From: Methylophilales bacterium
Lineage (GTDB): Bacteria > Pseudomonadota > Gammaproteobacteria > Burkholderiales > Methylophilaceae
Assembly: GCA_019823025.1 (NCBI GenBank)
Contig: CP081940.1
Location: 186,001-250,000 of the forward strand
Reading direction: 5' to 3'
Length of the DNA: 64,000 nt
Within the stretch, counting starts at the first letter, position 1, and every line of letters starts with the position of its first letter. The translations under genes and the position numbers were made by a program. Under the pieces are notes generated by a model. The model saw only the letters and a list, made by a program, of their open reading frames with translations, did not search any database and had not been told where the DNA came from. Below, piece by piece: positions 27,674-36,465 of this stretch.

Positions 27674-27874
27674 TTAAGAAGCGTCAGGCTTTCTTTTTTG
27701 AATCTCATCAAGAATAAGCTTACATTCTCCTGAAGTTAATGCACAACCATTTACTCCATCTTCAAAGTTATAACCATCAATCATTAATTCAACGAATTTT
27801 TTTACTTCTTCTAGCTCCACATCAAGGAGCGTTGCAATTTCAATAAGCATTGCGGTATGTTCTTCTGTATGCAT
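27674..27874 (-). CDS. Small helical protein, unrecognised
   Basis: A 66-residue, acidic, probably all-helical protein with no signal peptide. Segments are 'EEHTAMLIEIATLLDVELEEVKKFVELMIDG' and 'CALTSGECKLILDEIQKR', with two cysteines seven residues apart. No family is recognised. It is convergent with the glycine-zipper lipoprotein, 6 bases away. A weak hairpin lies in the convergent junction. Confidence 0.5.
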   Translation of the reverse strand: MHTEEHTAMLIEIATLLDVELEEVKKFVELMIDGYNFEDGVNGCALTSGECKLILDEIQKRKPDAS

Positions 27875-28014
27875 AATTACCTCACAAATTAATATTAAAT
27901 CTTTCCTAAATAATACACGGGATTACCCTATTTAGTGAAGCCAAATATTTTAATTTTGATAAAAAAATCCAACAAAAAGTTGACTTTTTAAAATGTAAAA
28001 AACTTTATAAAGAA

Positions 28015-28683
28015 CTAATATCCATACTGTTTGAAATCACTTTTTTCGAATGCCTTATCAATCGAATTAACTACTAAAGATTCAAAGGTATTAGGCGCCA
28101 TATCACCTTCAAAACCCTCTCCTCTGAATACAAAAATTCTTGCTCTAATTAGATCACCAGAGACACTATCGCTAATTCTAGATTCAAACACCATGAAAGG
28201 TACTTTGGTATTATTATCCGTAATTTTTTTACCTAAGTTCCAAGCGGCTTTTATGGGTAAGAAGTCAAGCACACCCATCTCTTCCCCTGTTAGATCAGCG
28301 TCCCTAAAATTCACTTGCATTCTTATCACATTGGGCTCAGCTGAACTTGCCAATGAATATGATGCTCTAACTTCATCTCTAATCTTTGTTCTCGCCGTAT
28401 TTTTAATTCTAGTAAGTAGCTCAGCAGTCACCGTACTATCTGCTTTATCTTCAATCGTTATATCATCTAATAATACTGAGTTGTATGAGCTCAGACTAAG
28501 GTCTGGGTTGTTATATCCATAAGATCTAAAGTTATCCTCATCGACAAGCAAGGTCCAACAATCAACATTTTTAAATATTGTTGTCTCTGCTAGATCATTG
28601 ATCACTTTATTTTCGCATGCGAGCGATTGAGATATCATGGTATATGGAAGTACTAAAGCTAATACTAATTTCGTAAATTTCAT
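28015..28683 (-). CDS. Exported DUF3313-like protein
   Basis: A 222-residue protein with a signal peptide (about 1-22, ending 'SLACEN'). The mature part resembles the DUF3313 family: 'DLSLSSYNSVLLDDITIEDKAD' followed by 'ELLTRIKNTARTKIRDEV', then 'NVIRMQVNFRDADLTGEEMGVLDFLPI' and the C-terminal 'SGDLIRARIFVFRGEG'. Most relatives are outer-membrane lipoproteins; here the cysteine after the signal (ACEN) may be the lipidation site, but the lipobox is poor. A Fur-box-like site lies 50 bases upstream, suggesting iron control. Confidence 0.6.
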   Translation of the reverse strand: MKFTKLVLALVLPYTMISQSLACENKVINDLAETTIFKNVDCWTLLVDEDNFRSYGYNNPDLSLSSYNSVLLDDITIEDKADSTVTAELLTRIKNTARTKIRDEVRASYSLASSAEPNVIRMQVNFRDADLTGEEMGVLDFLPIKAAWNLGKKITDNNTKVPFMVFESRISDSVSGDLIRARIFVFRGEGFEGDMAPNTFESLVVNSIDKAFEKSDFKQYGY

Positions 28684-28732
28684 TTAAACTCCTGTGATAA
28701 AAAAAATTATGTTATTTTGCGCAGACAGTTTA

Positions 28733-28751
28733 AATAAGAATTATTCTCATT
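28733..28751. promoter_or_regulatory. fur box: Fur-box-like palindrome
   Basis: The 19-base sequence AATAAGAATTATTCTCATT is nearly a perfect inverted repeat around its central position and agrees closely with the classical Fur site, which contains GAGAATTATTCTC-type half-sites. It lies upstream of the DUF3313-like gene (start 28683) and after the glutamate decarboxylase stop, so it most likely controls the former. Confidence 0.62.
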
Positions 28752-28773
28752 ACAAGAATTAAATAAGATTTTA

Positions 28774-30303
28774 TTAACAGTGTTTTGAGAATAAATTCTT
28801 TTTTCTGTGTATTCCCTTTAAGGCGCCATTAGCCTTATTTTTAAACTCGATTGAATCAAGCATCTCTAAAGTCTTACCAAAAGAATCTATTAGATTGTCG
28901 ACCATGACAGAATTTATATTGCTTTTGACTACAATTCTAAACATTGTTTTTGAACCATCTTGATCCGTAAAGATAGGTTTGTCTTGCTTTGTAATTGGAT
29001 CCTCAAAATTCATCTTATAACCACTTACATACCAATTATGTTCTGAAATAGCATGCTGTAAGTCAATGTCATCATATTCAAAATTACATTCGGGGTTAAG
29101 CATGGCTGTCACGACAGGCAAGCAATTCTTGTCTCCATCATCAAGAATGATAAATCTCGGCTTACCCTCAAATTTCATTTTTCCTAACCCTTCTCGGATT
29201 TTTTGAGCGTGGGTCATCATATGATCACAAATTTTTTGATAGCCCGAAATTCCATACCTTAAAAATTTATAGTATTGGACATAAATCCCACTTGCCGGTC
29301 TTGAAAAATTTAAGTTATAAGATTCGCCCATTCCACCTAAGTAGCTGACTGATATGGCTACATGGTCACTTAAATTCTCACGCTGTCGCCATACTACCCA
29401 ACCAGTCCCGATACAGGATTCTCCAAATTTATGCCCACTTGCTGAGATGGATAATACATTTTTGAGTCTGAAGTCCCAGCCAGGGAGGCTATCTTGAAAT
29501 GGGGCAATAAAACCACCGGACGCTGCATCAACATGAATTCCTACTTGAAAACCTCGACCTTTATTTATTTTTTCCACGGCATCATTGATCTCCCATACAG
29601 GATCGTATTGTCCACCATAATGATTTCCCATAATTGCAATAACACCGATGGTATGATTATCAATGGCACTGCTAATCTCATCAGTATTTAGTTTAAAGTC
29701 CTTATAGGAGGGCTGAATAAATTTTGCATCAATATCCATGTACTTAATTAATTTCTCCCAAGCGGCCTGAAAACAGGTCGAAATGACTATGTTAGGTCTC
29801 TCCCCGAAGACCTCTTTTTCGCTGAGATTATTTGACTTTGCGTACCACTTACGCCACCTAAATTTTAGTGCCAATCCTGCTAGAAGGCATGCTTCAGTTG
29901 AACCCACAGTGCAAGCACCAGGGTAACATCCATAATCATCAAAATCATCAGGTTCAGGACAATGCCATAACTTGGCAATCATGTTGACGCATGTGTCATG
30001 TATTTTAAAAGATTGAGGGTAAACCGTTTGATCTGCAATGTTAACTTCCAATCCCTTTAGTGCGAGCTCTTGTTCTTGTGCTTCCAAGCGAACATTTACA
30101 TATGATGAGGTATTGAGTGCAGGAGCCACATCTAAAAGTATCTCATCCTCAATGAAAGTTTTCACCTGCTCTGCACTACAGCCTTCAGATGGTATTTTAT
30201 TTCTATCTATAGATACTTTATCTTCTAATGAAGTTGTTTGAGATTCTAGTAAAGCTTTTAATTTACTGACCTCATCTTTAAGTTTATTAATTTCTGATGT
30301 CAT
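28774..30303 (-). CDS. gadB: Glutamate decarboxylase-family PLP enzyme
   Basis: A 509-residue group II PLP-dependent decarboxylase closest to glutamate decarboxylase, which makes GABA and CO2. The PLP lysine is in 'SISASGHKFG' (Lys292), preceded by 'HVDAASGGFIAPF' (about 258-270) and 'GSTEACLLAGLALKFRWR'. An extra N-terminal coiled-coil-like segment (about 1-30, 'INKLKDEVSKLKALLESQ') precedes the normal domain. GGGAG seven bases before the ATG supports the start. No GABA antiporter (gadC) or acid regulator is next to it, so the usual acid-resistance pairing is not evident. Confidence 0.92.
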   Translation of the reverse strand: MTSEINKLKDEVSKLKALLESQTTSLEDKVSIDRNKIPSEGCSAEQVKTFIEDEILLDVAPALNTSSYVNVRLEAQEQELALKGLEVNIADQTVYPQSFKIHDTCVNMIAKLWHCPEPDDFDDYGCYPGACTVGSTEACLLAGLALKFRWRKWYAKSNNLSEKEVFGERPNIVISTCFQAAWEKLIKYMDIDAKFIQPSYKDFKLNTDEISSAIDNHTIGVIAIMGNHYGGQYDPVWEINDAVEKINKGRGFQVGIHVDAASGGFIAPFQDSLPGWDFRLKNVLSISASGHKFGESCIGTGWVVWRQRENLSDHVAISVSYLGGMGESYNLNFSRPASGIYVQYYKFLRYGISGYQKICDHMMTHAQKIREGLGKMKFEGKPRFIILDDGDKNCLPVVTAMLNPECNFEYDDIDLQHAISEHNWYVSGYKMNFEDPITKQDKPIFTDQDGSKTMFRIVVKSNINSVMVDNLIDSFGKTLEMLDSIEFKNKANGALKGIHRKKNLFSKHC

Positions 30304-30463
30304 TTAAAAGCTCCCAATTTTGATTTTTAACTTATTTAAAACAAACTATGGTAAATATAATAATTATGAATTCAAGAGTAAACAAGATTTATTTTTATGT
30401 GTATTTATATACGAAATTTTCTTTATTTATTAATAAAATATAGTAGAATTACGCCTTCTGGAT

Positions 30464-30539
30464 GTCCCCATCGTCTAGAGGCCTAGGACACTGCCCTTTC
30501 ACGGCGGCAACAGGGGTTCGAATCCCCTTGGGGACGCCA
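30464..30539 (+). tRNA. tRNA-Glu (anticodon TTC)
   Basis: A complete 76-base cloverleaf with CCA encoded. The acceptor stem is GTCCCCA/TGGGGAC with discriminator G, the anticodon arm has loop CTTTCAC with anticodon TTC, and the T arm is AGGGG-TTCGAAT-CCCCT. It reads GAA and GAG codons. The downstream 230 bases hold no gene and no copy of the tRNA 3' end that I could see. Confidence 0.97.
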
Positions 30540-30775
30540 CTACATCTCTTATATATCCCTTTATTTACTTTAAATTAAACACATTTCTAATATATCTACT
30601 TTTTTAAAGTATCACATAAATTATAGGTATCCCCATATAACAATTTGTCCCTTTTTTTAATGTGAGAGAATACTAAAAAGATAAATAAAATATTAATTTA
30701 GAACTTAATTTGGTAATGGGGGCGCTAAATATATATAATGTCTCATCGTAAATCTTTAATCTTTTTTGGTAAAAA

Positions 30776-32047
30776 ATGAAAAATAATTATAAAGAAATTA
30801 AAAAATGCAGGATTTGTGGTTGCAAGGATTTAGTTGAAGCAATATCTCTAGAACCACAATTTCTATCTCCTACCTTTGTTAAAAGTAATAAAAAAAACCA
30901 TTTGGCGGAGATAAAAGTTCCAATGACTGTGGTGGTATGTCAAAATGAATCTTGTTCGCTTGTTCAACTCAAAGAATCAACAAATCCGGAATTACTATAT
31001 ACAAATTATTTTTATAGATCCTCTACTAACGATATGATGAAAGAAGATTTGAAAAAAGTAGTGGTTAAATCCCAAGAACAAGTTGAAATAAAAGCTAATG
31101 ATGTCGTTGTGGATATTGGCGCTAATGATTGTACAATGATTCAATGGTTTCCTGAGGATGCTAAAAGAATTGGTGTCGAACCAGCAAAAAATATTGACTG
31201 GACCTCAGTTTCCCCTTCAATCAACATAGTTAATGATTTTTTTCCTTCTTCTAAATTCTCTGAAACTCTTGATGGTAATAAGGTAAAAATTTTTACTTCA
31301 TGTGCAATGTTTTATGATCTTGATGATCCTAACGCTTTTGTAAAATCAATAAAAGACCATTTACATAAAGACGGAGTTTGGTGTATTCAATTAAGTTATG
31401 CGTTATCTATGATTAAAAATAAAAACTTTTATGATATTTGCCATGAGCATCTTGAGTACTACACTTTAAAAACACTTAGATTCTTAATGAGAGAAAATGG
31501 CTTACATCTTTATCATGCTGAAGAAAATAGGGTGAATGGTGGAAGTGCATTAGTTTTTATTTCTCATATTGATAAAAAACGACCTAATAGTAAAACTCTA
31601 CTAAACTTGCTTATAGAAGAAGAATCAATGGGTTTGTATGATGTAAAAGCTTATGAAAATTTTTATAAGAATATGAACCAATTAAAAGATAAAGTTAATA
31701 ACTATATTTCAGAAGAAAACAAAAAAGGAAATTATGTTCTAGGTTTAGGAGCTTCCACAAAAGGCAATGTTTTGCTTCAATTTTTTGATCTTAATAAAAA
31801 TAAAATACCTGCAATTAGTGAGCGACAAAAAGAAAAAATTGGACTTAAAACACTTGGTAGTGACATTGATCTGATTTCTGAAGAAGAAGCCCATAAAAGA
31901 AACCCGAGTTGTATGTTAGTCCTGCCTTGGTATTTTAAAGAAGAAATAATTAAAAGAGAAAAGGAATATTTACTTAATGGTGGTGCGCTTCTGTTCCCTA
32001 TGCCTTATGTTCATTTGATTACGAATGATGGCGAAATAAAGTTATAA
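30776..32047 (+). CDS. SAM-dependent C-methyltransferase, NDP-sugar type
   Basis: A 423-residue enzyme with the three-part layout of sugar C-methyltransferases: an N-terminal zinc-binding segment with 'CRICGCKDLVEA' and a second Cys pair ('VVCQNESCSLVQL'), a central SAM-binding domain with 'VVVDIGANDCTMIQWF', and a C-terminal domain with 'NYVLGLGASTKGNVLLQFF' and 'PSCMLVLPWYFKEEI'. Known relatives methylate deoxysugar nucleotides such as NDP-4-keto-6-deoxyhexoses. It forms a two-gene plus-strand group with the epimerase gene 10 bases downstream, both AT-rich, following tRNA-Glu. Confidence 0.85.
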   Translation: MKNNYKEIKKCRICGCKDLVEAISLEPQFLSPTFVKSNKKNHLAEIKVPMTVVVCQNESCSLVQLKESTNPELLYTNYFYRSSTNDMMKEDLKKVVVKSQEQVEIKANDVVVDIGANDCTMIQWFPEDAKRIGVEPAKNIDWTSVSPSINIVNDFFPSSKFSETLDGNKVKIFTSCAMFYDLDDPNAFVKSIKDHLHKDGVWCIQLSYALSMIKNKNFYDICHEHLEYYTLKTLRFLMRENGLHLYHAEENRVNGGSALVFISHIDKKRPNSKTLLNLLIEEESMGLYDVKAYENFYKNMNQLKDKVNNYISEENKKGNYVLGLGASTKGNVLLQFFDLNKNKIPAISERQKEKIGLKTLGSDIDLISEEEAHKRNPSCMLVLPWYFKEEIIKREKEYLLNGGALLFPMPYVHLITNDGEIKL

Positions 32048-32057
32048 GTTATTATAA

Positions 32058-32969
32058 ATGAATGAATACAAAAGAATTTTAGTCACCGGTGGATCGGGTT
32101 TTATCGGGAGAGCAATTAGTAAGTTACGTCCTAATTGGATCTATATGTCCTCTGCAGACTGTGACATAACGAAACAAGATTGTTTGCAAGAATATCTTAG
32201 GCAAACTAAACCTGAGGCAATTATACATTTAGCCGCGCGAGTTGGAGGTATCGGAGACAGTCACCATAATCAAGCAGAATTCCTTTATCTTAATAACCTC
32301 ATAAATACAAACTTAATTCACCAGGCATATAAAGCAGGGATAAAAAGAGTTTTATCCTGTTTAAGTACATGTTGTTTCCCGGATACCTCTAAATATTACC
32401 CAATGAAAGAGGCTGACCTACTAAAGGGGGAGCCTCAAAAATCGAACTACGGGTATGCCTTTGCAAAAAGAATGCTTTACCTGCAAAGCAAGTATTATTC
32501 AGAATGTTACAAGGTTAATTTTAATACATTTTCACCATCAAATATATATGGTGAAAATAACAATTCTGATGATGGAAAGTCACATTTTATTTCTAGTTTA
32601 GTAAAGAAATTTGCTAAAGCATCGGATGGTGATGAAATTACATTCTGGGGAACTGGAAAGCCATTAAGGCAACATCTTTATGTAAATGATCTTGCCGAAA
32701 TTATTATCTTGCTCCTAGCTAAACATAATAATGATCTTCCGGTAATTGTAGCCCCAAATGAAAACTTATCAATTAAACAGCATATAGAATTAATGAAAGA
32801 GATATCTAATAAAAAACTTATAATTAAATTTAATGGAGAGCTTGATGGTCAGTTCAGAAAAGACGGGTCCAATGAAGAGCTTTTAAAGCTCATAGGAGAA
32901 TATAATTTTACCAATTTAAGGGATGGGTTAATAAAAACATATAATTGGTATCAAAAAAAATTAGTATAG
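32058..32969 (+). CDS. NAD-dependent epimerase/reductase, GDP-L-fucose synthase-like
   Basis: A 303-residue extended SDR. The Rossmann motif is 'VTGGSGFIG' (about 9-17), followed by 'IIHLAARVGGIGDSHHNQAEFLYLNN', the SxC-type loop 'SCLSTCCFPD' and the catalytic pattern Y-x3-K in 'YGYAFAKR'. 'PSNIYGENN' and 'RQHLYVNDLAE' follow. The order and the VGGI loop are like GDP-L-fucose synthase (GDP-4-keto-6-deoxymannose epimerase/reductase) or close nucleotide-sugar enzymes. With the methyltransferase upstream it may make a modified deoxysugar for surface polysaccharide; no glycosyltransferase is in this cluster. Confidence 0.82.
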   Translation: MNEYKRILVTGGSGFIGRAISKLRPNWIYMSSADCDITKQDCLQEYLRQTKPEAIIHLAARVGGIGDSHHNQAEFLYLNNLINTNLIHQAYKAGIKRVLSCLSTCCFPDTSKYYPMKEADLLKGEPQKSNYGYAFAKRMLYLQSKYYSECYKVNFNTFSPSNIYGENNNSDDGKSHFISSLVKKFAKASDGDEITFWGTGKPLRQHLYVNDLAEIIILLLAKHNNDLPVIVAPNENLSIKQHIELMKEISNKKLIIKFNGELDGQFRKDGSNEELLKLIGEYNFTNLRDGLIKTYNWYQKKLV

Positions 32970-33018
32970 AAGTTTAACTTAAAATAGGTTGCTTGAATAT
33001 ATAGTATGATTGAGCAAA

Positions 33019-33198
33019 TTAAAAACCTTTGAATTTAAAAAATAAATAAAACATAATTCCTAACAGGATGATTGGGATAGAAGTGATAATAGATTCTTTG
33101 GGTGTCTTAAATATTTCAAATATTGAACGTCGATAAAAAAAAATGATCATCCCTATGAGGATAAATATGCCTATTAATTGAAACCTAGAATAATCCAT
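33019..33198 (-). CDS. Possible 59-residue two-helix membrane protein
   Basis: A minus-strand frame from ATG 33198 encodes 59 residues with two hydrophobic helices (about 7-22 and 38-54) around a basic and polar middle containing 'YRRSIFEIFKTPKES', and ends 'FKFKGF'. This is the typical layout of small membrane hairpins. No ribosome-binding site is evident and no family recognised, so coding is uncertain. It lies between the epimerase gene and the MscS-type gene. Confidence 0.38.
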   Translation of the reverse strand: MDYSRFQLIGIFILIGMIIFFYRRSIFEIFKTPKESIITSIPIILLGIMFYLFFKFKGF

Positions 33199-33260
33199 AT
33201 TTTTAAATTAAAAAAATGTACTCATATAAGAATACCCAAAGCAAATCTGTCGAATAAAAT

Positions 33261-34529
33261 TTATTTTTTAATTGCTGATTTAATTTGCTCGTTAGTATCA
33301 GAAATAATTTGAAAGGCAGCTAACTCAAACATTGGTAAAGCAGCTAGCAAATGGTCAAAGATATCACTCTGAATGTTTTCATAATTGATCCAGTTAGTAT
33401 CATTTGTAAATACATAAATTTCAATAGGAATGCCACATTGACCAGGTTGGAGCTGTCGAATCAAAAAAGTTAAGTCGTTTCTAATATGCTCACTTTCAGT
33501 TAAATAGTTATAAATATATTTTCGAAATAACCCAACATTTGTTAATGCCCTTCCATTTAAGCCTTCACTTTTTGCATTAACTTTTGCATTTTGAGAATTA
33601 ATTTCTTCTGTTTTATCCTTGATATACTTTGTCAAAGTCGTTACTTTTGATAGTTTATCTAATAGAGCCTCGTCACAAAATTTAATAGTTTTAATGTCAA
33701 TATTAATAGCCCGCTTAATTCTTCTACCCTTTGTTTCTTCCATACCACGCCAATTTTGAACGCCATTAGTTATAAGCGCTGACGTAGGAATAGTAGTTAC
33801 CGTCTTGTCAAAATTTCTAATTTTCACCGTATTCAATGAGACATCTTCTACATCACCATCGACCTTTAAGTTACTAATTGTGATCCAATCACCTACCCTT
33901 ACCATGTCATAAGAAGCTACTTGCACACTGGCAACAAATCCTAAAATAGTATCTTTAAAAACCAGAATTATGATTGCAGACGCTGCGCCTAAGCCAGTTA
34001 GGAAAGCCATGGGTGATTTATCGAGCATCATTGAGACAATCAATACAGCCGCAGTTGCAACAATAATGATCTTGACTAATTGAATATAACCCTTAATAGA
34101 TGGCTGATGTGGTCTCTTAAATTGTTGATAAATTTTATTTAATACATTAAGAAGACCTAAAAGAAGCCAGATAATAGCTAACGTAGCATAGATAACGCCA
34201 CCATCCTCTAGCCAAGTAACGGATTCGTTAAGCCATGAGATACTTGAGTCATCTGTAGTCATCATCTCAGCTGAAGAATAAATTACAATTGCAGCTACTA
34301 AATGCGCCAGGTTCTCAAAAGGCCTGTATTCCTTAAAAGCCTCTGGGATATATTTTTCTTTTGAGAGAATTGTTTGTCTTAAATACTTTATGACTAAATT
34401 TTTGGTTACATAGTGAGCAAAAAAAGCCATACTAAAAATAATTAAAGTAAGCGTAAGAACAGAAACCGCGGCTGTTAACTCAAAATTTAAACCCAAAAAA
34501 TGATAAAAGCTGATAACTTCATCTAACAT
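33261..34529 (-). CDS. Mechanosensitive channel, MscS superfamily (YbdG-like)
   Basis: A 422-residue membrane protein with about five helices in the first 190 residues, then the MscS pore and beta domain. The pore-lining helix and following strand appear in 'FLTGLGAASAIIILVFKDTILGFVASVQVASYDMVRVGDWI', and 'GDVEDVSLNTVKIRNFDKTVTTIPTSALI' is the beta domain. The extra C-terminal alpha/beta region, with 'GQCGIPIEIYVFTNDTNW', is like YbdG/MscM rather than MscS proper. It would open under membrane tension to release ions during osmotic downshift. Single gene. Confidence 0.9.
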   Translation of the reverse strand: MLDEVISFYHFLGLNFELTAAVSVLTLTLIIFSMAFFAHYVTKNLVIKYLRQTILSKEKYIPEAFKEYRPFENLAHLVAAIVIYSSAEMMTTDDSSISWLNESVTWLEDGGVIYATLAIIWLLLGLLNVLNKIYQQFKRPHQPSIKGYIQLVKIIIVATAAVLIVSMMLDKSPMAFLTGLGAASAIIILVFKDTILGFVASVQVASYDMVRVGDWITISNLKVDGDVEDVSLNTVKIRNFDKTVTTIPTSALITNGVQNWRGMEETKGRRIKRAINIDIKTIKFCDEALLDKLSKVTTLTKYIKDKTEEINSQNAKVNAKSEGLNGRALTNVGLFRKYIYNYLTESEHIRNDLTFLIRQLQPGQCGIPIEIYVFTNDTNWINYENIQSDIFDHLLAALPMFELAAFQIISDTNEQIKSAIKK

Positions 34530-34700
34530 TGATAAAACCTTTTTATATATATTTAATCACAAAAATTTAATCTATAAATTATACTTAAATTTGATAAATA
34601 AAATTTAAATAGTAAATCTGAGAAGTGCTATTTGCCTTATAATTAATAACTTGATTTATAAAATCTTTAACAATAATAACTCATAACTTATAAGGCATAA

Positions 34701-35381
34701 ATGAAAAAAAATATTTTAAAACAAATATTTCTCGTCTTATCTTTAACACTAACTGCCAATTTATATTCTCAAGAAAATATTAATTGGTCTGGTCCATTTG
34801 TTGGGGTTGATGTCGGCTATACATGGACTAATGATAAAAAAAATAATGCCTCGCGAGATGGGTTTTCTTACCATGCTGAAAATAAAGATAATGGAGGATT
34901 GATTGGGATAAACACTGGTTACAATTTCATGCTCAATGAAAAATGGTTGTTAGGCTTTATAGGTGAATATAAAACATATGATGCACAAGATAGTGATGTT
35001 GATTTAAAAGACGGAGTCCCTGATGACGTTACAACAGTATCTGCAGTTGATCAAAAAGTGTCATTACTGGCAAAACTTGGATACCTGATAGATAGTAAAA
35101 CACTTTTTTTTATCACAGGAGGTTTCGCAACAGCCCAGATGTCACGTCATTATGATGAAGTAACGCCAAATAGAAGCGAAAAACATAAAGATTGGCAAAA
35201 TGGTTGGAGCATTGGATTCGGTAGTGCGTATAATTTCCATGAGAATCTTAGTGCGAACTTAGAATATCGTTATACAGATCTTAGAACAAATGACATTAAT
35301 ATTGCTATGTGGAATAACGCACCTCAACCGCAAAAAGTCAGTCAAGATGAAGTAACTTTTGGCATCACTTACCATTTTTAA
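34701..35381 (+). CDS. Outer-membrane beta-barrel protein (porin/opacity type)
   Basis: A 226-residue protein with a signal peptide (about 1-23). The mature region has alternating hydrophobic strands: 'GPFVGVDVGYTW', 'GGLIGINTGYNFMLNEKWLLGFIGEY', 'VSLLAKLGYLIDSKTLFFITGGFATA', 'NGWSIGFGSAYNFHENLSANLEYRYTDL' and a C-terminal 'VTFGITYHF' ending in phenylalanine. This is an eight-stranded OmpA/opacity-like barrel. The final aromatic residue is the signal for the barrel assembly machine. No peptidoglycan-binding domain. Confidence 0.88.
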   Translation: MKKNILKQIFLVLSLTLTANLYSQENINWSGPFVGVDVGYTWTNDKKNNASRDGFSYHAENKDNGGLIGINTGYNFMLNEKWLLGFIGEYKTYDAQDSDVDLKDGVPDDVTTVSAVDQKVSLLAKLGYLIDSKTLFFITGGFATAQMSRHYDEVTPNRSEKHKDWQNGWSIGFGSAYNFHENLSANLEYRYTDLRTNDINIAMWNNAPQPQKVSQDEVTFGITYHF

Positions 35382-35433
35382 GAAAAGATTATCGTTAAAA
35401 TGAACTAGATTTCATTATCACGAACAAAGAATT

Positions 35434-36465
35434 ATGATTAAAAAACTTATCAAACTATCTGAAAGCCAACTTTTTCCTGATTGCCTTATTAGATTTGGAA
35501 TTAGGCAACTATTAAAAAAGAGGATAGTTTCACTCGTCGGGCAAGATACAGAAATTAACCATTGGCATAAAATGAATTTTATAGAGGCAATGAATAAATC
35601 AACCATTGCGCTTGTTCCAGAATTGGCTAACGAACAGCATTATGAAGTGCCCTCTAAATTTTATGATTTTTGTTTAGGAAAACAAAAGAAATATAGCTCT
35701 TGTTATTGGACCGATAAAACAAAAAATTTAAATCAATCTGAGAGTGAGGCGCTTGAATTAACCGCAAGCCATGCAAACCTTAAAGACGGCCAACTAATTC
35801 TAGAACTCGGTTGTGGTTGGGGTTCGTTGACGCTGTGGATGGCCAAAAAATATCCAAAAAGTAAGATTACAGCTGTTTCAAATTCAAAATCTCAAAAATT
35901 ATATATATTGAATGAAGCGAAAAAAAGGAAGTTAAAAAATATCAAAGTAATCACCGAGGATATGAATATATTTAACACAAAAGAAAAGTTTGATCGGGTA
36001 ATTTCAGTTGAAATGATTGAGCATATGAGGAACCATAAAAAGCTTTTTAAAAATATTGCAAGCTGGTTAAAGGCCAAGGGAATGTTCTTTATGCACATAT
36101 TTGTCCATCAATCACAGCCCTATTTATTTGAAGTCGAAGAGGATGATGACTGGATGAGCCAATACTTTTTCTCTGGCGGAATGATGCCATCAAAGGACCT
36201 CCCCCTTTACTTCCAAGATCAGATGAAACTCATATCACAATGGGACTGGCCTGGAACTCATTATGAAAAAACAGCCAATGCGTGGCTAGAAAACCTAGAT
36301 AAAAATAAAACTCGTGTATTGCCTATACTAAAAGAAACTTATGGAGAAAAGGATGGAGAGATGTGGCTTCAAAGATGGCGAATCTTTTTTATGGCCTGTG
36401 CCGAATTATGGGGATTCAAGGGAGGTTCGGAGTGGCGGGTTGGACATTATCTGTTTAGAAAATGA
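35434..36465 (+). CDS. CFA synthase-family SAM methyltransferase (first of two)
   Basis: A 343-residue class I methyltransferase related to cyclopropane-fatty-acid synthase and to plant coclaurine N-methyltransferase-like proteins. The SAM motif is 'LILELGCGWGSLTLWMA' (about 130-146), then 'RVISVEMIEHMRNHKKLF' with the acidic Glu-His motif, 'WPGTHYEKTANAWLENLDKN' and the C-terminal 'CAELWGFKGGSEWRVGHYLF'. First gene of a tight plus-strand operon running to 45428; the DUF2878 gene overlaps its stop by 4 bases. Probably modifies an unsaturated acyl chain or an amine, to judge by family. Confidence 0.85.
   Translation: MIKKLIKLSESQLFPDCLIRFGIRQLLKKRIVSLVGQDTEINHWHKMNFIEAMNKSTIALVPELANEQHYEVPSKFYDFCLGKQKKYSSCYWTDKTKNLNQSESEALELTASHANLKDGQLILELGCGWGSLTLWMAKKYPKSKITAVSNSKSQKLYILNEAKKRKLKNIKVITEDMNIFNTKEKFDRVISVEMIEHMRNHKKLFKNIASWLKAKGMFFMHIFVHQSQPYLFEVEEDDDWMSQYFFSGGMMPSKDLPLYFQDQMKLISQWDWPGTHYEKTANAWLENLDKNKTRVLPILKETYGEKDGEMWLQRWRIFFMACAELWGFKGGSEWRVGHYLFRK

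Noticed and set aside
27661-27690. Bidirectional terminator between the glycine-zipper gene and the 66-residue gene
   Set aside because: The GAAGC/GCTTTC pairing is short with a bulge; too weak to call.
30540-30775. Attachment-site duplication next to tRNA-Glu
   Set aside because: No repeat of the tRNA 3' end and no integrase were seen downstream to 33 kb.
35382-35433. ECF-type (RpoE/ChrR) promoter before the lipid operon
   Set aside because: The 52-base gap contains no convincing pair of ECF -35 and -10 elements; absence by eye is not proof.
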